In this document: positions 35,619 to 43,586 of the stretch, one piece after another
Layout: each line of letters begins with the position of its first letter
Position numbering within the stretch: position 1 is the first letter of the stretch
Assembly: GCA_041166085.1 (NCBI GenBank)
Contig: JBEEFP010000101.1
Coordinates: 1-64,000, forward strand
DNA: 64,000 nt
Direction of reading: 5' to 3'
Source of the DNA: JBEEFP01 sp041166085
Lineage (GTDB): Bacteria > Actinomycetota > Acidimicrobiia > Acidimicrobiales > JAFATL01
Notes under the pieces: model-generated
The model's input: the letters and a program-made list of their open reading frames with translations, nothing else
Databases searched by the model: none
Told to the model about the DNA's origin: nothing
Made by a program: the position numbers and the translations under genes

Positions 35619-36203
35619 ATGCGCCGCCTCGTCCTCGCCGCCGTCGTTGCGGTCGTCCTGCTCGCCGCGTGCCAATCAGGCCAGGACCCGGCACTCGAGG
35701 CGGATGGTCCCACCACGACGCAGGCGCCGGACGGGTCGGGCGCGACGGCCACCACCGTCGCGTCGGGCTTCGGGCTCAGCGAGGTGTCGGTCCCGGCCGG
35801 CAAGCAGGGGCTGCTGAAGGCGGTGCGGGCGGCGCACCAGGACGGCTTCGACCGCGCGGTCTTCGAGTTCGAGGACCAGGTCCCCGGCTACAAGGTGGGC
35901 TACGTCGACCGCCCCGTCATCGAGGACGGGTCGGGAAAGACCGTCGAGGTGCAGGGCGACTCGGTCCTGCAAGTGCGCATGGACCCGGCCTCGGGCGCCG
36001 ACCTCTCGGGTCCGCAGCTGCGTCAGACGTTCACGGGACCGACGCGCATCGATTCGAACACGCCAGCGGTCACCGAGCTCGTGCGCACCGGCGACTTCGA
36101 AGCGGTGCTCACCTGGGTCATCGGCGTGCACGGCAAGCCCGGCTTCCGCGTCAACACGCTGTCCGGCCCGCCTCGCCTCGTCATCGAGATCGCCGCGCCG
36201 TGA
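35619..36203 (+). CDS. Lipoprotein with AMIN-like domain
   Basis: The 194-residue protein has a signal with lipobox LLAAC near residue 18, a Thr-rich linker, then an AMIN-like domain: FDRAVFEFEDQVPGYKVGYVDRP, VLQVRMDPASGADLSG, AVTELVRTGDFEAVLTWVIGV and RLVIEIA. AMIN domains bind cell-wall or pilus partners in other proteins. Free-standing lipoproteins of this type are common in actinobacteria and uncharacterised. The ATG at 35619 starts the signal peptide. Confidence 0.82.
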   Translation: MRRLVLAAVVAVVLLAACQSGQDPALEADGPTTTQAPDGSGATATTVASGFGLSEVSVPAGKQGLLKAVRAAHQDGFDRAVFEFEDQVPGYKVGYVDRPVIEDGSGKTVEVQGDSVLQVRMDPASGADLSGPQLRQTFTGPTRIDSNTPAVTELVRTGDFEAVLTWVIGVHGKPGFRVNTLSGPPRLVIEIAAP

Positions 36204-36236
36204 CCGGTCTTCACCGCGCGCCGAGCGACTCGTAGA

Positions 36237-36432
36237 GCTCCACGTCCTTCCCGCGAGCGAAGCTTGCGAGCGAGCAAATGAGATCGCGGAGGGCTGCGTC
36301 GAGCGAGATCAGCCGGCGCCAGCCGTCTGATAGTGCTCCACGTCCTTCCCGCGAGCGAAGCTTGCGAGCGAGCAAATGAGATCGCTGAGGGCTGCGTCGA
36401 GCGAGATCAGCCGGCGCCAGCCGTCTGATAGA
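36237..36432 (-). repeat. 98-bp tandem repeat copying the glycosyltransferase 3-prime end
   Basis: Copies at 36237-36334 and 36335-36432 are almost identical. Each contains the last codons of the adjacent gene (YQTAGAG and stop), a short spacer, and GAGCGAAGCTTGCGAGCGAG followed by CAAATG. Downstream copies restate the gene's end in the same register: KYVELYQTAGAG, then KDVEHYQTAGAG, then a diverged KDVELYESLGAR at the far edge. Confidence 0.9.
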
Positions 36433-37486
36433 GCTCGACGTACTTCTCGGCGAGGCGGTCCATGGCGAACTCGGCGGCGCGCAGCTCCCCCGCGGCGACG
36501 AGGCGGCGGGCCATCGACGGGTCGGCCAGCACCGACTCGAGGGCGCCGGCCAGCGCACCGGCGTCACCGGGCGGGACGAGCAGGGCGTCGACGCCGTGCC
36601 GGGCCACGTTGCGATACCCCTGCAAGGCGCTGGCGACGATGGGCGTGCCCGCGGCCATGCTCTCGAGCAGGACGACACCGAACGACTCGCCGTGGAGGGA
36701 CGGGGCGCAGAACACGTCGGCCCCGCGCAGGCGGCCGGCCGCCTCCTCGTCGGTCACCCGTCCCAGCCACTCGATGCGCCGGTCGGCCGACGTGCGGGCC
36801 ATCAGCTCCTCGGTCTGCGGACCGTCGCTCGCGACCCACAGGCGCACGTCCCCGGGCAGCTTGGCCATGGCCGAGAGCAGGACGTCGAGACCCTTGCGTG
36901 GCTCGTGCCGTCCCATGAAGAAGATGGTGGGTGCCTCGGTGGGCCAGGGCGTGGCCTTGGTGAAACGCTCCGTCTCGATGCCGTTCCACAGCAGCTCGAA
37001 CCGGCCGCCGACCGCGGCGTGGGCCAGCTCGTAGGCGTCGGGTGAGACGGCACACCGCAGGTCGAGGTGGTCACCGGCCCAGCGGACCAGCGGCTTGAGC
37101 CTCTTGTACGCGCTGCTCGCTCCGGCCCGGTGGAAGGTGCCGACCAGCGGACGGTCGGAGAAGAGCAGCGCGGTGAGGGTGGGACCCGGGCAGAGCGGCT
37201 CGTGCAGGTGGATGACGTCGAAGGCCTCGTCGCGCAGGGCACGGATCGTGCGCAGCGCGGCCGCGGGGTCGGGCGCGATGGGTGCGACCGATCCGTTCGA
37301 CGCGAACGGCACCGAGTTGCCGAGCGGGGTCACGCCTGCGTCGGGAGGCGGACCGTCGCACGGGGCCAGCACGCGTGTCGGATGCCCCATGGCGCGCAGC
37401 GACCGAGCCAGGCCGAGGACCTGTCCCTGCACCCCACCGGGGATGGTGAGGCTGTACGGGCACACCAGGGCCACGCGCACAGTCAC
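36407..37486 (-). CDS. pimA: GT4 glycosyltransferase, PimA-like
   Basis: The 359-residue GT-B enzyme starts VALVCPYSLTIPGGVQGQV, as phosphatidylinositol mannosyltransferase PimA does. It has HLHEPLCPG, GTFHRAG, FMGRHEPRKGLDVLL and the donor-binding ESFGVVLLESMAAGTPIVAS. It would add the first mannose to phosphatidylinositol using GDP-mannose. pgsA and a PatA-like acyltransferase nearby support the call. In mycobacteria these genes are contiguous; here a plus-strand insert separates them. The start is GTG at 37486, 35 bases from the divergent Nudix gene. Confidence 0.85.
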   Translation of the reverse strand: MTVRVALVCPYSLTIPGGVQGQVLGLARSLRAMGHPTRVLAPCDGPPPDAGVTPLGNSVPFASNGSVAPIAPDPAAALRTIRALRDEAFDVIHLHEPLCPGPTLTALLFSDRPLVGTFHRAGASSAYKRLKPLVRWAGDHLDLRCAVSPDAYELAHAAVGGRFELLWNGIETERFTKATPWPTEAPTIFFMGRHEPRKGLDVLLSAMAKLPGDVRLWVASDGPQTEELMARTSADRRIEWLGRVTDEEAAGRLRGADVFCAPSLHGESFGVVLLESMAAGTPIVASALQGYRNVARHGVDALLVPPGDAGALAGALESVLADPSMARRLVAAGELRAAEFAMDRLAEKYVELYQTAGAG

Positions 37487-37521
37487 ACGGTAGAGCCTCG
37501 GGCTTCTTCTAACCTCGGCCG

Positions 37522-37989
37522 ATGCTCCGGCGGGCTCGTGTCTTGGCGTTTCGCGCGGTGGGCAAGATGCCGCGCTGGTTGCGGCGCCTGCTGGTGCACA
37601 CCGTCGCGCCGTCATTCACGGTCGGCGCCATGTGCATGATCACGCGGGACGACGGCGCCCGCCTGCTGGTGCGCCACTCCTATCGCAAGGGCTGGGGTGT
37701 GCCCGGGGGGTTGCTGAAGCGGGGCGAGGAGGCGGCGGCCGGGGCCCGGCGCGAGTGCATGGAGGAGGTCGGCCTCGAGATCGAGCTCGACCTGCCACCC
37801 ACCGTCGTGGTCGACCCTGCCGCCCGGCGGGTCGATGTGATCTACACCGCCCGTCCTCTCGACCCGCGCGCCACTGAGGTGTCCGCGCGTTCGGCCGAGC
37901 TGCTGGAGGCGCGCTGGTTCCTGCCCGACGAGTTGCCCGCGTTGCAGCACGAGACCGACAAAGCCCTGGGGCTCGTCTCGAAACCATGA
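37522..37989 (+). CDS. Nudix hydrolase
   Basis: The 155-residue protein has a complete Nudix box, GGLLKRGEEAAAGARRECMEEVG (GX5EX7REUXEEXGU), near residues 62-84. A basic N-terminal stretch may touch membrane. The substrate cannot be read from the motif. In mycobacteria a Nudix gene also follows pimA. It overlaps the next gene by four bases. Confidence 0.9.
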   Translation: MLRRARVLAFRAVGKMPRWLRRLLVHTVAPSFTVGAMCMITRDDGARLLVRHSYRKGWGVPGGLLKRGEEAAAGARRECMEEVGLEIELDLPPTVVVDPAARRVDVIYTARPLDPRATEVSARSAELLEARWFLPDELPALQHETDKALGLVSKP

Positions 37990-38738
37990 GCGGGCTCGCC
38001 GCCGTCGTGCTGGCGGCGGGCGCGGGCACCCGGCTGCGTCCGCTCACCTATGTCCGACCCAAGGCCCTGTGCCCGGTCAACAACGTGGCACTCGTGGACA
38101 TCGCCCTCGACCAGGTCACGGCGGTCGCGTCCGACGCGGCGGTGAACGTCCACCACGGGCGCGCCCTCCTCGAGAGTCACCTGGCCGGGCGCGACGTGCA
38201 CGTCTCCATCGAGGAGGCCGAGGCCCTCGGTACTGCGGGAGCGCTCGGGCGGCTTCGGGACTGGATCGACGGACGGGACGTGCTGCTCGTCAATGCCGAC
38301 GGGTACCGCGAGCAGGGGCTCGGCTCCCTGGCCGAGGGGTGGGACGGCGAGCGCGTCCGCCTGCTCGTCACCGACGACACCTTGCGTGGCGACTTCGGAC
38401 GGTGGCGCCACACCGGCGCGGCGCTGTTGCCATGGGCCGAGGTGCGCGACCTCCAGCCCGAACCGTCAGGTCTCTACGAGGTGAGCTGGGCCCGCCTCGA
38501 GGCCGAGGGGCGGCTCGACCTCGTTCCGCTCGCCGGCGCGTTCATCGACTGCGGCACGCCGATGGACTACCTGGCCGCCAACCTGGCTGCGTCAGGCGGA
38601 GCGAGTGTCGTCGGCGAAGGTGCGATCGTCGAAGGCGAGCTCGAACGCTCGGTGGTGTGGCCGGGCGGCGTCGTGGCGCGCCACGAGCGCCTCGTCGACG
38701 CCATACGCGTGTGGGACTGGCTGACCGTTCCTGGGTAG
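37986..38738 (+). CDS. Sugar nucleotidyltransferase (NTP_transferase family)
   Basis: The 250-residue protein begins AAVVLAAGAGTRLRPLTYVRPKALCPV, the nucleotide-binding signature of mannose-1-phosphate guanylyltransferases and relatives. LGTAGAL and the metal-site segment VLLVNADGY follow. It lacks the long C-terminal beta-helix. GDP-mannose production for the PimA-like enzyme is an attractive guess, but the base specificity is not evident. Confidence 0.82.
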   Translation: MSGLAAVVLAAGAGTRLRPLTYVRPKALCPVNNVALVDIALDQVTAVASDAAVNVHHGRALLESHLAGRDVHVSIEEAEALGTAGALGRLRDWIDGRDVLLVNADGYREQGLGSLAEGWDGERVRLLVTDDTLRGDFGRWRHTGAALLPWAEVRDLQPEPSGLYEVSWARLEAEGRLDLVPLAGAFIDCGTPMDYLAANLAASGGASVVGEGAIVEGELERSVVWPGGVVARHERLVDAIRVWDWLTVPG

Positions 38739-38747
38739 GTATCAGCC

Positions 38748-39077
38748 ATGCCGCAGCGAGCCTGGAACACCAAACGAGAACGGCAGTACAAGCACATCAA
38801 GGAGAGCCTGAAGGATCGCGGGAACTCCGAGGACAAGGCCGAAGAGATCGCGGCGCGCACCGTCAACAAGGAGCGGGCTCGATCGGGCGAGGCCAAGACC
38901 GCGAGCCGCACGTCGGTCAAGGACATCTCCTCGGGCCGCCGCGGCGGTCTCCGCTCGCACAAGGGCCCGGGCGGGCGAACCCGCGACCAGCTCTACGAAG
39001 AGGCCAAGCGCAAAGGCATCGAGGGCCGCTCCAAGATGACCAAGGCCCAACTCGAACGCGCCGTCGGCCGCGGCTGA
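38748..39077 (+). CDS. Small basic protein with SAP-like C-terminus
   Basis: The 109-residue Lys/Arg-rich protein starts RAWNTKRERQYKHIKESLKDRG and continues AEEIAARTVNKERAR. Its last ~40 residues (TRDQLYEEAKRKGIEGRSKMTKAQLERAV) resemble a SAP or Rho-N nucleic-acid-binding helix pair. Similar proteins are widespread and sometimes labelled plasmid stabilisation. DNA or RNA binding is likely; the role is unknown. Confidence 0.78.
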   Translation: MPQRAWNTKRERQYKHIKESLKDRGNSEDKAEEIAARTVNKERARSGEAKTASRTSVKDISSGRRGGLRSHKGPGGRTRDQLYEEAKRKGIEGRSKMTKAQLERAVGRG

Positions 39078-39092
39078 TCATCACCCCCGATC

Positions 39093-39140
39093 GACTTTTC
39101 GGCACTTCGGGGGCCTATTCCCCCGGACAGCCGAAAAGTC
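39093..39140. terminator. Bidirectional terminator between convergent genes
   Basis: Outer arms GACTTTTCGGC (39093-39103) and GCCGAAAAGTC (39130-39140) enclose an inner hairpin CGGGGG/CCCCCG (39108-39113 with 39120-39125). The T- and A-runs in the arms suit termination both ways. The stop of the minus-strand acyltransferase (39139-39141) overlaps the right arm. Confidence 0.88.
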
Positions 39141-40041
39141 AGGCGGGGTTGGCGGCTTCGTGGTCGCTGGGCCAGTTGGGTTGGAGGAGATGCCACTGGT
39201 CGGGCGCGACGCGGATGAGGGCCTCGTACTCGCGGGCCAGGTCCTGGGTGACGCGGTCCACGTCCTCCCGCAGCCTGCCCTTCCGTTCGGCCGCGACGGG
39301 CGGCCGGATCACGCCGTGGTGACCTCGCCGGCCCCGGAAGTACACGGCGGTCGGCAGGATGGGTGCGCCGGTACGCAACGCCAGGGTGGCCGGACCGCTC
39401 GGGAGCGTCGTGCGCTCACCGAAGAACTCCACCTCCGAGCCCGTGCCACCGATGTCGCGGTCACTGATGAGCCCGACCACCTCGTTGCGATTCAACGCGT
39501 GGAGGACGGCCGTGCCCGCCTCGGGTCCGAGCGGCACCACGCGCATCCCCAGGTCACTGCGGAGCCGGACGAACCAGTCGAACAGCTCGGGGGGATCGAT
39601 GCGCTCGGCCACCACCGTGACCGGATAGCCGAGGGCGCAGAACCAGGCGGCGCCGAAGTCCCACCCGCCGAGGTGTGGCATCACCATGATGGCCCCCTTG
39701 CCCTCGGCCAGCGCCGTCTCCAGATGGCCCACGCCCTCCCACGACATGCCGGCGTCGAGAGCACCGAGCGGCGTGTTGGCCAGGCGGAACGACTCCATCC
39801 AGTAGCGGGCGTAGGAGCGGAAGGTCCGCCGCACCTCGCGCTGGAGCGCCTGATCGGACAGCGCACCGCCGTGCACGCGGCGCAGATGGCGCTCGAGCAT
39901 GCGACGCCGTCCGTCCATGGCCCGCATCATCACCAGGCCCAGGCCGTCGGCGGTGGCCGCGGCCACCGGCCGCGGCATGGCGTTGGCGATCGCGGCCGCG
40001 CCCCGATACGCGAGATAGGGCGCGCGCTGGCGCAGGCCCAC
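39139..40041 (-). CDS. Lysophospholipid/PIM acyltransferase, PatA/HtrB-like
   Basis: The 300-residue LpxL/HtrB-type acyltransferase has a basic N-terminus and the catalytic HX4D-like segment MPHLGGWDFGAAW. GLISDRDIGGTG and an AVYFRGRRGHHGV strand follow. In mycobacteria the homologue next to pgsA (PatA) acylates phosphatidylinositol mannosides at the inner membrane. The GTG at 40041 overlaps the pgsA stop by one base (TAGTG), supporting this start. Confidence 0.88.
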   Translation of the reverse strand: MGLRQRAPYLAYRGAAAIANAMPRPVAAATADGLGLVMMRAMDGRRRMLERHLRRVHGGALSDQALQREVRRTFRSYARYWMESFRLANTPLGALDAGMSWEGVGHLETALAEGKGAIMVMPHLGGWDFGAAWFCALGYPVTVVAERIDPPELFDWFVRLRSDLGMRVVPLGPEAGTAVLHALNRNEVVGLISDRDIGGTGSEVEFFGERTTLPSGPATLALRTGAPILPTAVYFRGRRGHHGVIRPPVAAERKGRLREDVDRVTQDLAREYEALIRVAPDQWHLLQPNWPSDHEAANPA

Positions 40042-40802
40042 TAAGGCCGGGTGCCGGCGCGCCGGCGGGTGCGCCAGCGCTGGGCGTCGGCCGACCGGTG
40101 CGCGGGTCGGCTGGAACGGCGGCGCACGGAGGCTGCCTCCCGCCACGTGCGCCAGCGGCTCTCGGTGGGCCGCGGGGCGGTGGCCTGGCGCCACACCTTG
40201 ACGAAGCGCTGCACGGCGGTGACGAGAGTCAGCGCGAGCATCACCCAGAGGATGGGGACGAGCACGGCGCTGAACGCCAGGCCCACGCACAGGGCGATGA
40301 TGCGCTCGGCCCGCTCCATGAGGCCGCCGCGCGCCGAGAACCCGAGGGCCTCGGCCTTGGCCCGCTCGTAAGAGATGAGGGTGGAGGCGCCCAGCACCGC
40401 GAAGGGCAGCAGGGCGGCGTGTGCCCCTTCGCTGCCCGCTAGGTACCACGCGATGCCGCCGAGCACGAGGGAATCGCTGACGCGGTCGGCGACGGAGTCG
40501 AAGAACGCCCCCCGCGGCGACGCCGTGCCAGAGGCCTTGGCCACCGCGCCGTCGAGCATGTCGGGGACGGCGGCCGCGATGAGCAGCACCAGGCCGAGCC
40601 CGAGCCGCCCCGAGCCGATGGCGACGGCACACGCGCCCGCCAACGCCAGGCCGAGGCCGGTGAGGTGATCTGCAGCGATGCCGCTGCGGCGGAGCCCGGA
40701 TCCGACGGGCTTCAGGCCCTTCTCCACGCTGCTCCGCCAGCGTCCGTCGAACAATTCGGTGCGACTCCAGGGGACGAGGGCCGTCGCAGCCCAAGCTACC
40801 AC
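40041..40802 (-). CDS. pgsA: Phosphatidylinositol phosphate synthase PgsA
   Basis: This CDP-alcohol phosphatidyltransferase has 253 residues. The motif reads DMLDGAVAKASG...GAFFDSVADRVSD, with all acidic metal ligands present; the usual AR is AK. About five transmembrane helices follow. It joins CDP-diacylglycerol to inositol phosphate. The C-terminal ~40 residues are Arg-rich. The start is GTG at 40802, next to a short palindrome facing the EF-G-like gene. Confidence 0.88.
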   Translation of the reverse strand: MVAWAATALVPWSRTELFDGRWRSSVEKGLKPVGSGLRRSGIAADHLTGLGLALAGACAVAIGSGRLGLGLVLLIAAAVPDMLDGAVAKASGTASPRGAFFDSVADRVSDSLVLGGIAWYLAGSEGAHAALLPFAVLGASTLISYERAKAEALGFSARGGLMERAERIIALCVGLAFSAVLVPILWVMLALTLVTAVQRFVKVWRQATAPRPTESRWRTWREAASVRRRSSRPAHRSADAQRWRTRRRAGTRP

Positions 40803-40803
40803 C

Positions 40804-40819
40804 GAGGTTCGTTAACCTC
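40804..40819. promoter_or_regulatory. Small palindrome between pgsA and the EF-G-like gene
   Basis: GAGGTT and AACCTC are separated by four bases in a 50-bp divergent spacer. It could be an operator or chance; nothing else identifies a binding protein. Confidence 0.35.
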
Positions 40820-40852
40820 AGTCGACCGGACCATCACCAAGCGAGGCCGCCC

Positions 40853-42916
40853 GTGAAGAGCTTCCCTCCCGCCAAGATCCGCAACGTCGCGTTGGTCGGC
40901 CACGGAGGCGCCGGGAAGACCACTTTGACCGAGGCGCTCTTGTTCTGCGCCGGGGCCATCAACCGGCAGGGGCGAGTGGAGGACGGCTCGACGACCACCG
41001 ACTTCGACCCCGAGGAGGTCAAGCGGGGGATCTCGGTCTCGCTGGGGCTCGCACCGTTCGAATACGAGGGCCACAAGATCAACGTGATCGACTGCCCGGG
41101 GTACGCCGACTTCGTCACCGACGTCGACGCCGCGCTGTCGGTTGCCGACATGGCCGTGTTCGTCGTGAGCGCGGTCGAGGGTGTCGAGGTGCAGACGGAA
41201 GCGGTGTGGCGCATGGCGGCCGAGCGCGACCTGCCCCGCATGATCTTCATCAACAAGCTCGACCGCGAGCGGGCCAGCTTCGACCGCACGCTCGATCAGC
41301 TGCGCGACACCTTCGGCGCGGGCGTCGCTCCTCTCGAGCTGCCCATCGGCGAGGAGACGGCGTTCCACGGCGTCGCCGATCTGCTCACCGACACCGCCAT
41401 CACCTACGACACCGGGGCCGCGGTCGAGGGCGAGATCCCCGACGAGATGGAGGCGCGCGAGCACGAGGTGCACGACAACCTCGTCGAGGGCATCGTCGTC
41501 GCCGACGACGAGATGATGGAGCGCTACCTCGACGGCGACACCCCGAGTCCCAAGGAGTTGGAGGACACGCTTGCCACCGGCGTGGCGGAAGCGACCGTGT
41601 TCCCGGTGATCTGCGGCTCGGCCGCCAAGGGTGTGGCCATCGACCGGCTGGCCAAGTTCATCTGTGAGATCGGGCCGTCGCCCACCAACCGTCCGCCCGT
41701 GACCGTGCAGGCCGGTTCAACGACCCAGGAGATCGCGTGCGACCCCGGTGGCCAGCCCCTCGCCTACGTGTTCAAGACGCTGGCCGACCCGTACGTGGGC
41801 AAGGTCTCGATGTTCAAGGTGCTCTCGGGCACCATCCGGCCGGACGCGGTGCTCACCAACCCGCGCACGCACACCGACGAGAAGCTGCACGCGCTCTTCA
41901 CGCTGCGGGGCAAGGAGCAGGAACAGCTCACCGAGGTGCCCGCTGGAGACATCGCGGCGGTGGCCAAGCTGGGTGAGACCGGCACTGGCGACACGCTCGC
42001 GCCCAAGAACATGCCGGTGATCGTGCCCGCGCCCGCGCCGCCTGTGCAGTCGCTGTCCGTCGCCATCCTTCCCAAGTCGAAGGGCGACGAGGACAAGCTC
42101 ATGACCGCCCTGCACCGGCTGCAGGACGAGGACCCCGCCCTGCTCGTGCGGCGCGAGGACGAGACGCATCAGACGCTGCTCTCCGGCATGGGCGAGACCC
42201 ATCTCGCCATCGTCACCGAGCGACTGGCCCGCAAGTTCGGCGTCGAGGTGCAGACGGAGGACGTGCGCGTTCCCTACCGCGAGACGATCGCGGGCGAGGC
42301 CGAGGCCGAGGGCAAGTACAAGAAGCAGACGGGCGGCCACGGGCAGTTCGGTGTCGCCAACATCCGCATCGAGCCGCTGGAGCGGGGCGAGGGCTTCCAC
42401 TTCGAGGACAAGATCGTCGGCGGCGCCGTCCCCCGACAGTTCATCCCTGCCGTGGAGAAGGGCATCCAGGAGACGATGCAGCACGGCGGCGTGTTCGGCT
42501 ACCCGGTGGTCGACGTGCGGGTGACGCTGTTCGACGGCAAGTTCCACGCCGTCGACAGCTCGGAGATGAGCTTCAGGATGGCGGGCTCGCTCGGCTTCCG
42601 CGAGGCCATGGCCAAGGCCAGCCCGGTGCTGCTCGAGCCCGTCTCGTTGCTCGAGGTCACGGTGCCGGCGGCCTACCAGGGTGACGTGATGGGCGACCTC
42701 AACGCGCGACGCGGTCGGGTGCAGGGGACGGAGGCGGGCAACAACGGTGAGCAGATCATCGTGGCCCAGGTGCCCACGTCCGAGCTCCAGCGCTACGCCA
42801 TCGACCTCCGGTCGCTCACCGGCGGCCGCGGTCGCTTCACCCTGCGCCACAGCCACTACGACCCGCTGCCGTCCCACCTCGTCGACAAGGTGAAGAAGAG
42901 CACCGAAACAGTGTGA
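40853..42916 (+). CDS. EF-G-like translational GTPase (EF-G2 type)
   Basis: The 687-residue protein has the EF-G domain layout. The G1 loop is GHGGAGKTTL instead of the AHIDAGKTT of true EF-G, with DCPGYADF as G3 and NKLDRERASF as G4. Domains II-V follow (QTGGHGQFGVANI; GFREAMAKASPVLLEP). Actinobacteria usually carry such a second EF-G, and in mycobacteria the paralogue lacks normal translocation activity. It lies outside the usual str operon. The start is GTG at 40853. Confidence 0.9.
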   Translation: MKSFPPAKIRNVALVGHGGAGKTTLTEALLFCAGAINRQGRVEDGSTTTDFDPEEVKRGISVSLGLAPFEYEGHKINVIDCPGYADFVTDVDAALSVADMAVFVVSAVEGVEVQTEAVWRMAAERDLPRMIFINKLDRERASFDRTLDQLRDTFGAGVAPLELPIGEETAFHGVADLLTDTAITYDTGAAVEGEIPDEMEAREHEVHDNLVEGIVVADDEMMERYLDGDTPSPKELEDTLATGVAEATVFPVICGSAAKGVAIDRLAKFICEIGPSPTNRPPVTVQAGSTTQEIACDPGGQPLAYVFKTLADPYVGKVSMFKVLSGTIRPDAVLTNPRTHTDEKLHALFTLRGKEQEQLTEVPAGDIAAVAKLGETGTGDTLAPKNMPVIVPAPAPPVQSLSVAILPKSKGDEDKLMTALHRLQDEDPALLVRREDETHQTLLSGMGETHLAIVTERLARKFGVEVQTEDVRVPYRETIAGEAEAEGKYKKQTGGHGQFGVANIRIEPLERGEGFHFEDKIVGGAVPRQFIPAVEKGIQETMQHGGVFGYPVVDVRVTLFDGKFHAVDSSEMSFRMAGSLGFREAMAKASPVLLEPVSLLEVTVPAAYQGDVMGDLNARRGRVQGTEAGNNGEQIIVAQVPTSELQRYAIDLRSLTGGRGRFTLRHSHYDPLPSHLVDKVKKSTETV

Positions 42917-42920
42917 CGCT

Positions 42921-43436
42921 GTGACCACGGGCTACGTCTGCCCCGAGTGCGGGCTCGACTACGACAGCATCTCGAAGGCGGACGCCGCCGTCGCCGTACC
43001 TTCGTTCCCTCGCCGCTTCGCGGAGGAGCTGCACCGCTCCGATGGCGACGAGGCCGCGTTGCGTCGCCGTCCCGAGCCCGGCGTCTGGTCGGCCGTCGAG
43101 TACACGGCCCATGTGCGCGACATGTTCGCCCTGATGGCCGACACGGTCCGGCGCATGCACACCGAGAGCGAGCCCGAGATCTCCTTCCCTGACCCCGATG
43201 CCCGCGCCGAGCGCGAGCGTTACAACGACCAGCCGGTGCACGCCGTGCTGGCCGAGTTGGAGATCAACGCGCTGCGGTTCGCGTCCGTCATCGACGACAT
43301 CGGCGTCGACGAGCTCGACCGCACCGGCCGGTTCCCGTGGGGTCGGCGCGACATCCTCACGATGGTCCGCAACGGCGTCCACGAGGGGAAGCACCACCTG
43401 CGCGACGCCGAGCAGGTCCTCGACCGGGTCCTCTGA
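42921..43436 (+). CDS. DinB-family protein with N-terminal zinc-ribbon-like CPECG
   Basis: The 171-residue protein starts with CPECG, half of a zinc ribbon. The DinB/YfiT four-helix bundle follows, with metal-type histidines in VEYTAHVRDMF and HEGKHHLRDAEQVL. DinB bundles often use a thiol cofactor (mycothiol or bacillithiol) for transfer reactions. The gene lies four bases after the EF-G-like gene. Substrate unknown. Confidence 0.85.
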   Translation: MTTGYVCPECGLDYDSISKADAAVAVPSFPRRFAEELHRSDGDEAALRRRPEPGVWSAVEYTAHVRDMFALMADTVRRMHTESEPEISFPDPDARAERERYNDQPVHAVLAELEINALRFASVIDDIGVDELDRTGRFPWGRRDILTMVRNGVHEGKHHLRDAEQVLDRVL

Positions 43437-43470
43437 CGTCTCCCTTCGCCGAGCGCAACCGGCCGACCTA

Positions 43471-43542
43471 ACGTCGGCAGGAGCCGCGATGGGGTTGGGG
43501 TGCCCATCGCCTTCATCGAGCGCAGCTTGCAAGCGAGCGAGG
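43471..43542 (+). repeat. Composite border repeat between DinB and CHAP genes
   Basis: CGGCAGGAGCCGCGATGGGG begins a segment that continues TTGGGG...CCCATCGCC, a hairpin-forming unit. CGAGCGCAGCTTGCAAGCGA follows. Both halves match the thrS leader (54351-54417); the first half also matches the ruvX repeat. It fills the gap between convergent genes. Confidence 0.8.
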
Positions 43543-43551
43543 TGAATCAGC

Positions 43552-43586
43552 GATTGACCGGGCCGACGAAGTCGGTTCGGTCAATC
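43552..43586. terminator. Terminator hairpin across the CHAP gene stop
   Basis: GATTGACCG (43552-43560) pairs with CGGTCAATC (43578-43586), enclosing CCGAC/GTCGG with a GAA loop. The stop of the minus-strand CHAP gene (43581-43583) lies in the right arm. Confidence 0.8.

Noticed and set aside
36237..36432. CRISPR-like array
   Set aside because: Only two full copies, the units hold coding sequence, and there are no unique spacers or cas genes.
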